From Earliella scabrosa (lineage: Eukaryota; Basidiomycota; Agaricomycetes; Polyporales; Polyporaceae), in the NCBI GenBank assembly GCA_022605405.1, contig JABYQQ010000011.1, forward strand, positions 1,178,001-1,242,000: a DNA stretch of 64,000 nucleotides. Reading direction: 5' to 3'. Positions 13,468-24,459 of this stretch are shown piece after piece (the first letter of the stretch is position 1; the number at the start of each line of letters is the position of its first letter). The notes below the pieces were generated by a model. That model saw nothing but the letters and a program-made list of their open reading frames with translations. It was not told where the DNA came from and made no database searches. The position numbers and the translations under genes are program-made.

Positions 13468-16400
13468 ATGTATTGGCTACTGAATGCGATGATGATTCAC
13501 TTAGAACCAATCATCGAGTCCTACTGTGACGTGGCGATGTCTTCGGATCCAGATGGGCAGCTTCACAACCTCCAGTATCTAGTGGCTCAATTCATACTGG
13601 ACTCTGGAGGGCTATCTTATCCATGCAGATCTTGTTCACAAACCTTCACGACGAATGCCTCTCTCACAGTGCATCAGAAATCGTGTGGAGTTCTCAAACG
13701 AACTCTGGACGATGCGCTGCAAGAATTCGCCGTCCAAGCCAAGAAGAAAAGAAAAACGAACAACGGAGCCTCGAGCGACTTGGAGACGGGTCACAGCACA
13801 GCTTCACAGGGCCCTAGTCCACGTCTCCGAGACGACGCCCCCCCAATACCGCTTACCGGCCAAGTGGTTCAAGACCCGGTGCAAGAGCAGGACGTTCAAC
13901 AAGCTGCTGACGATGATCTTGACCATGCTCTTGCCCAACGCCGTGTGCGACGGGAGAATATTCCTATCCCGAAGCGCTATACGGAAAACAATGCGGCCCT
14001 CCAACCGAAACCACGGCGTCCACGAGATGCTCTTCCACAACCGCATGCTCCTCTACCACCCGCACCTTCCTCTCTCGGACCGTCAGCTACCCCGTCGGTA
14101 CCGATGGCCTCGTCATCACTTCCATCCTCTCTATCGCACCACATTGTGGCGTGCGCTTCAAGTTCATCGTCCTGCCCGCCAGACGTGCTTCAGTCATCAT
14201 CAGCTGCTTGCGCAGGCGGAGGAGGGGGTATGGAAGCTGCACATCTTGCGACTGAGAAGATGGCGAGATCCATGCCGAATGTCTTTGGGCTCATCCGGGA
14301 GTACACCTCTCACCGGTTCCCCTCCCACGATCCGGACGAAAAGATCACAACCGCTGCACTCCTTAAGTCGATGAACCCTTACTCTTTGCCAGACACCACG
14401 TCACCACCAAGACGCCCTCCGTCATACTACCCTTACCCCAATTGGACATCTTTCCGTCTAGGCAGTTGGTACTGGCTCGGTTCTCCGCAGAAAACGCAGA
14501 ACTCCTTCCACGACCTCCTCGAGATTCTCATGGATCCCAACTTCAGCTGCGCCGATCTCGTTGACGTGAATTGGAAGACCATCAACCAGAAGCTTGCCGA
14601 AGGTGAATCGCAAGAGCCTGCCAATCTCGTCGATGAGGACCGCGACTTAGACAACTGGTGCGAGTCACCCGTCACGGTTCCCGTACCCATCCCCAAGCGT
14701 TCGGCACACCCAGGGACCTTTCACTACGAAGCATCCTCGCTATGGCATCGTAGGATCCTAGAAGCAATTCGTACTAAGCTCACCAATCCGGACGGCTTTG
14801 CGAACTTCCATCTCGAGCCGTATCACCTCCTCTGGAACAAGTCTGGCACAAGTCCTGACGTCAGAGTTTACGGGGAAGCCTACTCATCTCAACGCTTCAT
14901 TGAGGCACACGAAGAACTTCAGCTCTCACCCCCCGAACCCGGATGCATGCTGCAGAGAGTGGTTGTCGCGCTCATGTTCGCTTCCGATGCAACCCAACTC
15001 ACGGTCTTTGGACACACGCAGCTATGGCCCTTGTACATGGCCTTTGGTAACGAATCGAAGTATAGGCGCAACGAGTTATCATGCCGTGCTTTCGAGCACA
15101 TAGCCTACTTTCAGAAGGTCCGTCTTGCAGGTGTTCCACGTTAACAACCAGGCTGACGTCGACTTCAAAGCTGCCGGCAGGGTTCAAAGACGATCTCAAG
15201 AAGCAACTCGGGGACAAAACGAGCTTGAAGGCATCCCTCATCTCCCACTGCAGCCGGGAGCTGTTCCATGCCCAGTGGGAAATTCTACTAGACGATGAAT
15301 TCGTGGACGCGTATGAGCATGGTTTCGTTGTCCAGTGCCCCGACGGGATTGCAAGGCGGTTCTACCCAAGAATCTTCAGCTATTCTGCCGACTATCCCGA
15401 GAAGTAAGGTCCACGATCCTTGACCGCCCGACCATAAGCTGACGCAGCTTCTGTAGAGTTAACATAGCCACCACACGCAATCGGGGCAAGTGTCTATGTC
15501 CCCGATGTCTAGTCCAGGACAACGCTGTTCATAACCTTGGACGACCTCAGGATCGTCTTCGGCGAGTCACATGGGCAAGAAAAGACGATCTTCAACGTCG
15601 TGTGGCGGTATCCACCGCTCGGGAGCTCATCTACGAGAAGGGCTTCGTGGTGGACGGCGATCGGGTGGAGGAACTGTTGTTTCCTTCATCGCTTGTTCCT
15701 ACAGCTGTGAGTGTTACGTTAGTCTTATGCCTTGCGGATTGCATTAACCGTCCTATCTCAGAACGCCTTCTCCAAGCGTCTGGCTTCCACCAACTTCGAC
15801 ATCTACAAGGCGCTTCCTGTGGACTTTCTTCATGAAGTTGAGCTCGGAGTATGGAAATCTTTGCTGGAGCATCTCTTACGCATCTTGGATGCCGAAGATG
15901 AAAGTCTGAAACATGAGTTTGATCGAAGGTCGGTATATGTATGTCTTGGATCGACGCGTATCCCTCTGACTTTTATCGGCGATCTTCAGATGCCGACTTC
16001 TTCCTCCCTTCGGACGAAACATCATCCGCAGGATCTATACCAATCGATCCGAATTGAGCAAGATGACAGCTCATGAGTATGCCGAGCTACTCAAGGTCCG
16101 TCAGCTCTGTTGCCTTCAAGCAGTTCTTTGCTCTGACCGTGGGCTTCTGTTAGTGCGCGATACCATTGTTTGAAGGTCTGCTGCCTAGCCCACACAACGA
16201 GCGTATCATGCGGCTTCTCTTCACCCTTGCGTATTGGCACGGTCTGGCGGGTCTACACATGCACACTGAAGATACCGTGAAGCTCCTCGATGATCTCACA
16301 ACTGTTCTTGGACAGCGTCTCCGAGAGTTTAAAGCCACAACCTGCGCAAAGTATCCAACACGAGAGTTCAAGCGGGAAGCTGAGAAACGTGTTCAACTGT

Positions 16401-18547
16401 CCGCCAAAGCGGCCGCTCGGGCCGGGAAGGGTAAGACAGTACCCGTGAAACCCAAGGGCGCCACGACGAAGGGAAAGGCTCCTGCAACGAAGGGGAAGGC
16501 TCCTGCAACGAAGGGGAAGGCTCCCATGACGAATGTGCAGAGGAAGGCAACGAATCCGGCGACCGAGAAGGGCGAGTCGAGCATGCCTGGACCGTCTTCT
16601 ATAGCAACAGGTTCGTTAGACAAGAACATAGATGTGTTGAAATCTGATATAGCGTCCGTTTATACCTCAGACGAAGCATCCGAAGCACCAACATCGCCAT
16701 CGTCACTCCCGTCCTTATCGGCCCAACCTGAGTCGCAGTCGTCGAACTCCGGAGAGGCCGGCAGTTCTACTGCCCCCTCACCCAGTGATAGGAGGACTGT
16801 GAAGTACAATCTCAATACTTACAAGGTACATGCTCTCGGAGACTATGTGGACTTGATCCGAACGATGGGTACCGCTGACTCAGTTACTACCAGAGCGGTG
16901 AGGCTGAATATAGCTGTATACTCACACCCTGTGTACTTCTGACCTTACTTCAGGGAGAAAGCGAGCATCGGGTGGAGAAGGGTCGGTACGATCGAACAAG
17001 CGGCAACAATGTTCCAGAGAGCCTCAGTAAGCTCGAGCAACGCGAAAGAACCCTCAAAGTCATCCAGGCTGGCCTTGCTGGGACTACGGGTGCACAGGTC
17101 ATTCCTACCCGTGATCTGGAGAATTTATCCAAGAAGGCGGGTCGTCTTCTCAACAACGATCCAGCACCCGAGGACATCTCCTTACAATACAACATGGCTG
17201 TCAGCGAGACTAGCCCGATTGACTTGGGAGTGTTTCTCACCCGTAATGCTGGAGACCCAGCCATCGCTGTGAGCAACGTATAGACTAATCCTTTTGCTCC
17301 AACATTCTCAATATACGCAGGGATTCTACGCGAAGCTAAGATCGCATCTCCTTCCAAGAATTCAGGCTATGCACAGCGCCGAACTGGTATTCAGTAGCGG
17401 TCCTGCGTCTGCAGCTGGAGAAGGCCTCGAAAACCATATAGTACTGAAGGATGATCGGATCTACCATCATAAACAGGTGTGTTGAGCAGTCCGGCGGGGA
17501 ATTGTATTTTTTGCTAACACTCTACACCCAACATCAGATTGCCTTCAACTACACAACCTATGATGTCAGGCGTGCGAGGGACATCATCAATCCCGCTACG
17601 CCGCGTTGCAACATCATGCTACTAGACTCCATGGGTGCATCCGGGTCTCCTTCCAAGGGAAGGTTTCTATACGCTCGAGTTCTGGGAGCATACCATGCCA
17701 ACGTGATCTATACTGGGCCAGGCATGGCAGACTACAAGGCTCGACGACTGGAGTTCCTATGGGTTCGTTGGTATCGGGTTGACTCGGTTGATGACGATTT
17801 TCTTGCAAAGTCTCTCTTACCTGAGCTCTCCTTCCATCCCATCCACTCTCCCCTCGCATTCGGCTTCATCGATCCCTCTGACGTTCTTCGAACTTGCCAC
17901 ATTCTTCCGAGGTTCGCCAAACTCAAGCGGCACGAGCATGCGGGTGGAAAGGGATTCTCCAGATGTGCGAAGGACCAGGACGATTATCGTAGCTATTACA
18001 TAGGCTGGTGAGTGGCTCTTCGACATGATCTAACGTACAACCAATGACCGAGGGATGTTTTACTTCAGCTTCACCGAACGCGACATTCTGATGCGTTACC
18101 ACTGGGGAATGGGAGTTGGACATATACACTCTCATGGTATAACTCAAACCTCGGGCGTCGAACCGATCACGATCGTGCCTATGCAGTATGACGAAGCTGA
18201 AGAGGATGGAGCAAGCCAACACACCCCGCTTCCCGAACGGGCTGATTCTGCGAAGGAGATCCAGGCGACCTCGACGGGGGATTCAGGTAGATAGCTTTGC
18301 TTAAGGGTGCAGCATGATAAACAGCTCTAACGGTAGTCGTTCAGGTGATCACGGTGTTGGATCAGGAGCTCAAGAATTGCTGCGAACCGACACAGAAACG
18401 CAAGAACATGCATTAGAGGGCTCTCACGATGTCGACGTGTATGGGAACCCGGACGATTTACGGACAGACGAGCAACTCTACGGGCCAGCGGTCGACGACG
18501 AGTTGGAGCCAAACGATGGGGAGTATCCAGGCCTCGGCCATCTGTAG
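13468..18547 (+). mobile_element. Plavaka-type DNA transposon, coding part
   Basis: The interval spans the transposase gene of a Plavaka-type (CACTA-related) DNA transposon. The true ends are unknown: terminal inverted repeats and target-site duplications were not found by eye. The element may extend left to include the gene at 11532-12992 and right to include the oxygenase gene at 18806-20182. Confidence 0.75.
13468..18547 (+). CDS. Plavaka-type transposase, apparently intact
   Basis: Eleven exons join without a frame break: 13468-15117, 15171-15403, 15457-15706, 15762-15928, 15990-16095, 16154-16897, 16954-17268, 17321-17476, 17538-18007, 18069-18286 and 18345-18547, about 1503 residues. 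An N-terminal C2H2-like finger (CRSCSQTF, then H and C) is followed by a basic, disordered stretch. The conserved core then follows: FRLGSWYWLGSPQKTQNSF, VRVYGEAYSSQRFIEAHEEL, VVALMFASDATQLTVFG, the GNESKYRR motif, LDDEFVDAYEHG, YSADYPEK, FLHEVELGVWKSLLEHL and FTLAYWHGLAGLHMHTED. This series is characteristic of Plavaka transposases, which cut and paste DNA in the nucleus. A lysine-rich insert with three 7-residue repeats (16466-16528) precedes the C-terminal part. The protein ends in an acidic tail. The ATG at 13468 is the first in frame after an in-frame GTG; one at 13492 is also possible. Confidence 0.88.
16466..16528 (+). repeat. three 21-bp repeats inside the transposase
   Basis: Three near-identical 21-bp units encode the peptide TKGKAPA two and a half times before it degenerates to TKGKAPM. 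They form a lysine-rich, probably disordered linker and keep the frame because the unit is a multiple of three. Confidence 0.8.
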
Positions 18548-18805
18548 AGTTACTCTCGAACCTCGTTTTTGGGATACGTCGTACAAGCAATGTGCAAGCA
18601 GTACATGTGCATTACAACGCTGGATGAAAGTTTCGCTTGAGCGATGTTCACCCCGGATACAAGCATTCGCAGGGGCTGACTACATGGCTGTGCTCACACC
18701 AACTTCTGACGCGAACGGTCCGTACAAACCGTCGAACAAAACCTCGACGCGAATTGGCTGTCTAGCATACAGGGAGGAGGTAATGGCGGTTGCATATCTA
18801 TCCTC

Positions 18806-20182
18806 TCAGTCATCGCTGGCATTATCTACTGTATCGGCCAAGGCCCACCCTCCGTGGCAACACAAAATAGGTAATGGCCTCAGCATTTGGTCCTTCAGGT
18901 CTAGGGAGTGTGACAATGTGCGTAACCAAAGTGAAGTTGGTGCGTACCGACGGCTATGCCCAACTCGCCAACCATGAAGTATCCCGGCAACACGGTGTCG
19001 TCAAGGTCGCTGTCCGAGATCATCGCGGTGAATCCCACAGGTGAGTCGTCCTCATCTGCGTGAGGGACGCCGAAAGGCCCGAACTGGGCCGTGAGGGACT
19101 CTGGTAACGTTAAACACCAGCGAGATGGGGAAGGGATATATCTCACCTCGGTTGCTCGCGGCATGGACTGCCGAGGTGAGATTGAGTTGCATCGTCGGGA
19201 AGGCAAAGTTTGTACGATGGCCGAGCGGTGGTAGGTTAATGAGATCTGCTTGGGCGCGAAGTGTGTTGTAGAGGGAGACGGGTGTGGCTTGTAGACTGGC
19301 AATCCCGACATGTGTGCCGGGCTAATTGTAGTCAGACAGAATGCGTAGAGCTCCTCGCATGACTCGTACCTCTGCTATCTTCTGACGTAGTAGAAGATGT
19401 TCGCTTATGTCGCCGTCGCCCACTCTGGCTCCAAGAGCCGGCCCGGACATGTTTCGCGGCACTTGGTATGATTGCCCGATGGTGTAGCAGCGAGGAGCAC
19501 CCTTGACATTGACAGCCAGGGGACTGCGCTCCCATCTTACGCCGTCCGTCCAGTTACCGTCAGCGTCCACGCGAGCTTTGTTGGTGCCTCGCTTCTCGCG
19601 CACGTCTAGGGACTGGTCGCGCTGGACGCTCATGACTGTAGAGTAGATAGCTGCGGATTGAGGTGATCAGCGTCAGCGTAACGAGGCGCGACGGCGACGA
19701 CTCACAAGCGTAGGACGGTGGTAGCGGGGTGAGTCCTGCGATATGAATTGCACGTCGCACGACAGAGGAGAGGAAGGGATGGGCAACTACGGCTACCCTT
19801 CGACTTATAAGTTGCCGGAGACAGAGGGGCTGCAGAGCCGGACATCGTCGAGAGCCCAGTCGAAATGACGTTGTTCGACGAGATCGGGCCCTGCAGGCAA
19901 TGTGGCGCTGTAGCAGTAGAGGAGTCGGCTTACAGATATAGCTACATTGGTCATGTATTGACGGAAATAATCGATCACGAAATAGGAGACTTACCCTCCC
20001 GGTTGGTCCATGATAGAACCGCACTCGCAAAGACCCTATGAACTGTAACATGCATCGTGAGTTGAACGAATAGAGACGGAGCTGGAGACGAGGCTCAGGC
20101 TTGAAAACCCGAGGAGACTCACCTGGTGACAAGAGCGGCGTGTCTGCTGAGCAACACACGATCGGCTGGGTACCGGAATCAT
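18806..20182 (-). CDS. TET/JBP-like 2-oxoglutarate/Fe(II) dioxygenase
   Basis: Seven minus-strand exons join in one frame: 20182-20123, 20042-19995, 19928-19706, 19650-19370, 19321-19147, 19100-18948 and 18900-18806, about 344 residues. The N-terminal part contains VVAHPFLSSVVRRAIHIAGL. The middle has REKRGTNKARVDADGNW and GDGDISEHLLLRQKIAEV. The C-terminal part contains FGPFGVPHADEDDSPVG, whose His-x-Asp fits the iron-binding pair of the double-stranded beta-helix fold. YFMVGELGIAV follows, then CCHGG, where the second iron-binding His is expected. Fungal TET/JBP enzymes oxidise 5-methylcytosine in DNA and have multiplied in basidiomycetes alongside DNA transposons. The arginine that normally binds 2-oxoglutarate after the HGG motif is not visible, because the frame stops 14 residues later. 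Either a further exon was missed or the end is truncated. The gene converges on the transposase, with 258 bases between stop codons. Family assignment rests on motif memory only. Confidence 0.55.
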
Positions 20183-20494
20183 CCTACTGGGAAGCGGTTC
20201 CTGAAGTGGATGAGGACATTTCCGGGCTTAATCGAAACATACAGGGGGTAAACAAATACAGTACCTCAATAACTCTGCGGAGCGGATTGCACTCCACACA
20301 GCATCCGTCGAGGGTCCGAGGAGGAGGGGCGGGGGCAGATAACGGCAGCAGAGGAAGGAAGAGACGACTTGGACGAAGCAGCCTGAGTCCGCCATTTTCG
20401 GAAGTACAAGCGCCGACACATGGAGGTGACGTTACGCGACTTGTGACATCTCGCGTTTCCGCCTCAGGCGCTTATCCAACTCGACCTCATCATC

Positions 20495-20715
20495 CACCTC
20501 CGACCTCAGCCCCAGCCCCCTCCGACCTCATCCACCTCCGACCTCATCCACCTCCGACCCCATCCACCTCCGACCTCATCCACCTCCGACCCCTCCACCT
20601 CCGACCTCAGCCCCCTCCGACCTCATCCATCTCTGAACTCATCCATCTCCGACCTCAGCCCCCTCCGACCTCAGCCCCCTCGACCTCCTCCTCGACCTCC
20701 TCGACCTCGACCGCC
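20495..20715. repeat. C-rich minisatellite
   Basis: Many imperfect copies of a short unit such as CTCATCCACCTCCGAC and its variants (CTCAGCCCCCTCCGAC) follow each other. The plus strand is almost free of G apart from the unit's single position. It lies upstream of the oxygenase gene start and outside any recognised exon. Confidence 0.85.
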
Positions 20716-21019
20716 GCTTCTTCTCTGTTAGATACGGGAAGTCTCGAACAAGGCGCACTGTGTAGTGTGTAATTCACGCTACAGAGCTGCAGCGCTTGCA
20801 AGACCTTGAAGAACTACCAAGACTTCGACCGACCTTGAAGTTGGGGCCCCCAACGATCCAAGTCACCAGGATCGGGCAGGAGAGTCCGTCTAGCCCAACC
20901 AACCTACTCCGGTCGGTCATTCTGCGCTAGAACGACAGACGTAATCAACTGACGAGCACAGCGTTCACGCAGCGGAATACACGCTCTTCCGGCTGGCAGT
21001 CGACCGCCGCCAGTCCGAC

Positions 21020-21310
21020 ATGGCGTGGTAAGTAACGATCTTTATATACAGCGGTCCCGTATATTTACCCTCGAGTAGGCAATACGACCAGCACGCCTTC
21101 ATCGATCAGCAAGGGCGAGAATTCACGGTTGTCAATGTGTCTCAGCGAATCCGGCTTCCCGCTGCGCCCGACCCGAACTTGCACCTGAACAAGACCTTTG
21201 GGGAGATGCTCCGGCCGCAGTACGCCGCCTACGTTGTACCAGAGGCGCCATTTCTGCTCAATACGAGTGTCCCGCATCTCACTCGCACACTCGCTTGTCG
21301 TGGAGCGTGA
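21020..21310 (+). CDS. small unrecognised two-exon protein
   Basis: A tiny first exon (21020-21027, ATGGCGTG) joins exon 2 (21079-21310) across an intron with GTAAGT and GAGTAG ends, giving about 79 residues in frame. The protein contains FIDQQGREFTVVNVSQRI and HLNKTFGEMLRPQYAAYVV, which have the balance of charged and hydrophobic residues of a real folded protein. No family is recognised. Further exons downstream are possible, and the reading could also be a gene remnant. Confidence 0.35.
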
Positions 21311-23700
21311 TTTACACGTCGTCGGCTCCTATTCACTCTCGACTTACGGAACCCGCCACTCCTCCCCACTCGCTACATGTGTGCGACCTCCTCAAGACTC
21401 CTCCACGACCTTATCAGCGCCACTCATGCGTCATCAAAGACAGTTGACACCGGTGACGTGGATGAACCCACCATCGTCGTCTGCAGCACATGTTTCAACT
21501 TTGGACACACACGCACGGTCAACGCTCCGTTGACGCCTTCCTGATGCTGTGGTTCATCGCTGCACCTGGCTTGATGCTCACCTCCCATCCCATGTCCGCG
21601 ATGAAGTGGTAGCTTCGACCTAGGCCCATGCCCCTCGAAGCCCTCCCGTCGGATCCTCTATGCTCCCCCTTCCTACCCCCGCACTCTCTTCAATCACCCG
21701 TAATATACTCGTCACAAATTTCGAGGCCGAAGCCAGGGTTTTTGAGCGTCCTTGAGGGGCTGTTGCCGCGGTTGTTGCACCTGAGCTTCGTTCCTGCGCG
21801 GTACATTAGCAGGTTCAAGGAGGGATTATTGTCGCCGAGACAGCAAATACGCATACACGACAAGATGCTGCTTTGGCGACAGAAGCTGAACAGGCGCGGC
21901 GTGTAGGCGCGGAGTGGCAGTCGGGAAACCAGTCATCGCCGTCGACGTAAGCGCGCCAGAGGTTGCACAAGGGCGAGGGCGAGGGCGAGATGGGCATGGG
22001 GGACTCGAAGATATCGTGTCGGGGGTGCGTTCACCGCAGCCCTTGCTCTATCTGTCCTGGGACCGAGTTCGAGTCTAGTTCATGGCATACGCGCCCGCCT
22101 CTGCTATCTAGTTGCGGCAATATGTAACCCCCACTTGTGGTTCTGCCCGTGCTTGCCAGACCCCCGTCTCGCGCTGGATTCGGATGCACCAACACACAGC
22201 AAGCTGTGTCATCCTTTGAGATACAACAGGGCGGTCCGGGGCTCAGCGACATGGTCTGTTGAGCAAAGTGCGACGATCCAATTCCGTAGCGTGCGCTACA
22301 TGTCAAGGTTCTGGAAACATGATGCGACGACTGCAACGACCAACCACAGCGTGGATAAACTCGCTTGCGAGATGCAGAAGCCGGGTAGTCTGCAGGCCTT
22401 GGGTACTACGAGCTGGTGGCACCCGTCCGACCCGCGGCGCGAGCGCATCGCCTTTCTTGCATGCGTGCGATGCGAAGAGGACCCGAAGTGAGGTGCGCGC
22501 GCGTTTCTCTCAATAATATCTCTGCAGGGTTGATGCTGACTGATGCCGCATCCTCTACAACAAAGTCATATATCTTGGACCGTCATGATTCCCTTCGCTT
22601 GCATGACTTCAATGCATCAATCGGTTTGTGTACCCGGCTTTCGCTCGTTGAACGTCGTGATCTTGCTAAACTTTCCCTTTCATAGCATATAAATCCAGAC
22701 TTGACGTCCCGCCGCGAAGACCACCCAGGTCTACGCCATGCCAGATACGCTAGGAACCATGTCCGACACGTGCATGACAATAGGAGGTGGCGGGGAACAG
22801 TTACGCGACGGTATCTGTATACATTTGAGGACGAAGAGAGCCGGCTGGAGTTGGGTACGGGAGGTATGTCGACGTTCATTTTACGTGCGGTGTGCCGTGT
22901 TCAATCTCATGCCTTCAGCTCAACAGTACTCGACCGCATGGCTTTGTGGTTGCTTAGTCTACATGTAAAAGTTATGGGCGCAGACCCTCCGTCATCTCAG
23001 GTCGAAGTTATTGCCTACAAGCATCGTTCCGCCTTCGTTTCATATCGTGCTCAAGAACAAAATAAGTGCATATTGTCGTTGGCGACTGCAAGACATGATA
23101 TCTCCAAGATATACGACAGCGAACTACTCCGTCTCAGGGATGGTACATTCGTGGTTCACAAACGCACGACGTGTCGTGACAAACCTGCATTCACGGCACT
23201 TCACGAAAAGCCACCTAAACCTATCCTCCGGTATACCCGCATGTCTCACGCTGTCCAGCTTACGCAGCGAGGAGGTGTAGTGATGGGGCCTTGGAACTGG
23301 TGCTCGTCCAGGGATCACAAGGGGGACATTCACGTCACCTGCGTGCAAGCGTTAGATAAGTCCTATCATCCAATGAGATAGTCGTTGCGCTCACCAAGGT
23401 CGTCACAGATGCGCGGTCGGACGAAGCGCAACGGTTGATTCTCGTCTACAGCAACAAGTCAGCAATGACGGCCAGTCTGACATAGCCATTCGGCGCACCG
23501 TTAGCCTCCGTCATCCGCCGCTTCTGCCTTGTCGGGGTGCTATCACACCCGGGATGACTGTTGTGAGAGGAGGTAACCCCAAGAACATCGCGAACATTGG
23601 CAGCGCGATGTGCGTCAGAGACAGCTAGAGATGAGGCGGTGAGTCGACGACCATTGCTATCGCGACGCGTCCTACGTACCCTGACAATCATTGTATTCCA

Positions 23701-24459
23701 TCAGCGTGAGAGGGAAGACGTTGTCGGCATCTTCTGTGCGGTGGTACACTGGCCGTGGGCGGGGGCTTCTCTGATCTTCTCGGCTGCTGTGAGGATCCAG
23801 TCATGCAGAACATAACAAACGCGTACCTCGCTCTGAGCACACTCGGACCTCCAGCTCCGGGTTCTGGTAAATGCAATCCAGAAAGGCTTGACTTCGAAGT
23901 TAGGAGGGCGAGCACAACATAGGCTACCAGGCACTCACCGACGTAACCGCAGCTGGCCTCAGCACACTTGGCAACATATTCTCCGCTCCATGGACCGGAG
24001 ACTTCGATAAGAATCGCCGCCTCCACCCCGATGACGACCCCCCCGCGGAGGGACGTGCAAAGGCAGGAGGGGCCGAGGAAGTCGAGCCTCATGCGAGTTT
24101 GGCGGAGACTGCCGGGGGCAATCGGTGTAGAGTCAAAGCGCGCTGGCCTAGAACAAAAGGCAAGCCTTAATAATGTGGACATATGATAACGCACGCAACA
24201 CTTACCACTTCCAGGGCTTCAAGACTCCTTGCTTCGCGTCGAACTCCATCACTTCCCGCTCGTTAGATCGCACAGCCTGAAGAAGAGTTTGTCGCATCAT
24301 CGGGAGTGAAGACGCGACGGGTGACTGGCTCGCAGCAGCTTTATGGTCTCGTTGGATCGCGCGAAGTCCGCGACGCTCTAGCCTTGTTGTGCCTGCGAGC
24401 GCTCTTGAATGTCCGTAGCCTCCGGCACTGCGAGTTCGAATGCGAGGCCTAGTTGCCAT
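23701..24459 (-). CDS. small Cys-containing protein, unrecognised family
   Basis: Four minus-strand exons join in frame: 24459-24206, 24147-23939, 23886-23827 and 23786-23701, about 202 residues. The N-terminal 85 residues are basic. The core reads LDFLGPSCLCTSLRGG, then GPWSGEYVAKCAEASCGYV, then FLDCIYQNPELEVRVCSER. The regularly placed cysteines (C-x5-C in KCAEASC, further C residues on each side) suggest a small zinc-binding or disulphide fold. I recall short basidiomycete proteins with a similar W-x-G-E-x-V-x-x-C...CGY pattern, but cannot name the family. The clean splice phases favour a real gene over chance. Confidence 0.5.

Larger units (their letters stand above)
20183..23700. other. 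sparse region between oxygenase gene and next gene
   Basis: Apart from the minisatellite and the small gene at 21020-21310, nothing is recognised. An open plus-strand frame from the ATG at 22738 inside 22701-23381 lacks a recognisable domain, and its residue use looks random, so I do not call it a gene. Confidence 0.4.

Noticed and set aside
15929..16012. Apparent 10-base insertion causing a frameshift in the transposase near MPTSSS
   Set aside because: Joining at the CAG ending at 15989 with a phase-2 intron gives an open frame (PPFGRNIIRRIY) that fits the family, so there is no frameshift.
20101..20159. Start of the oxygenase gene at 20159
   Set aside because: That position is GTG, not ATG; the ATG at 20182 gives a frame that agrees with all later exons.
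22050..22085. tRNA-like T-arm (GTTCGAGTC)
   Set aside because: The flanking bases do not pair into the T stem and no acceptor or anticodon arm is found.
22701..23381. 226-codon plus-strand frame
   Set aside because: The first ATG is internal, residue use looks random, and no domain or splice support was seen.
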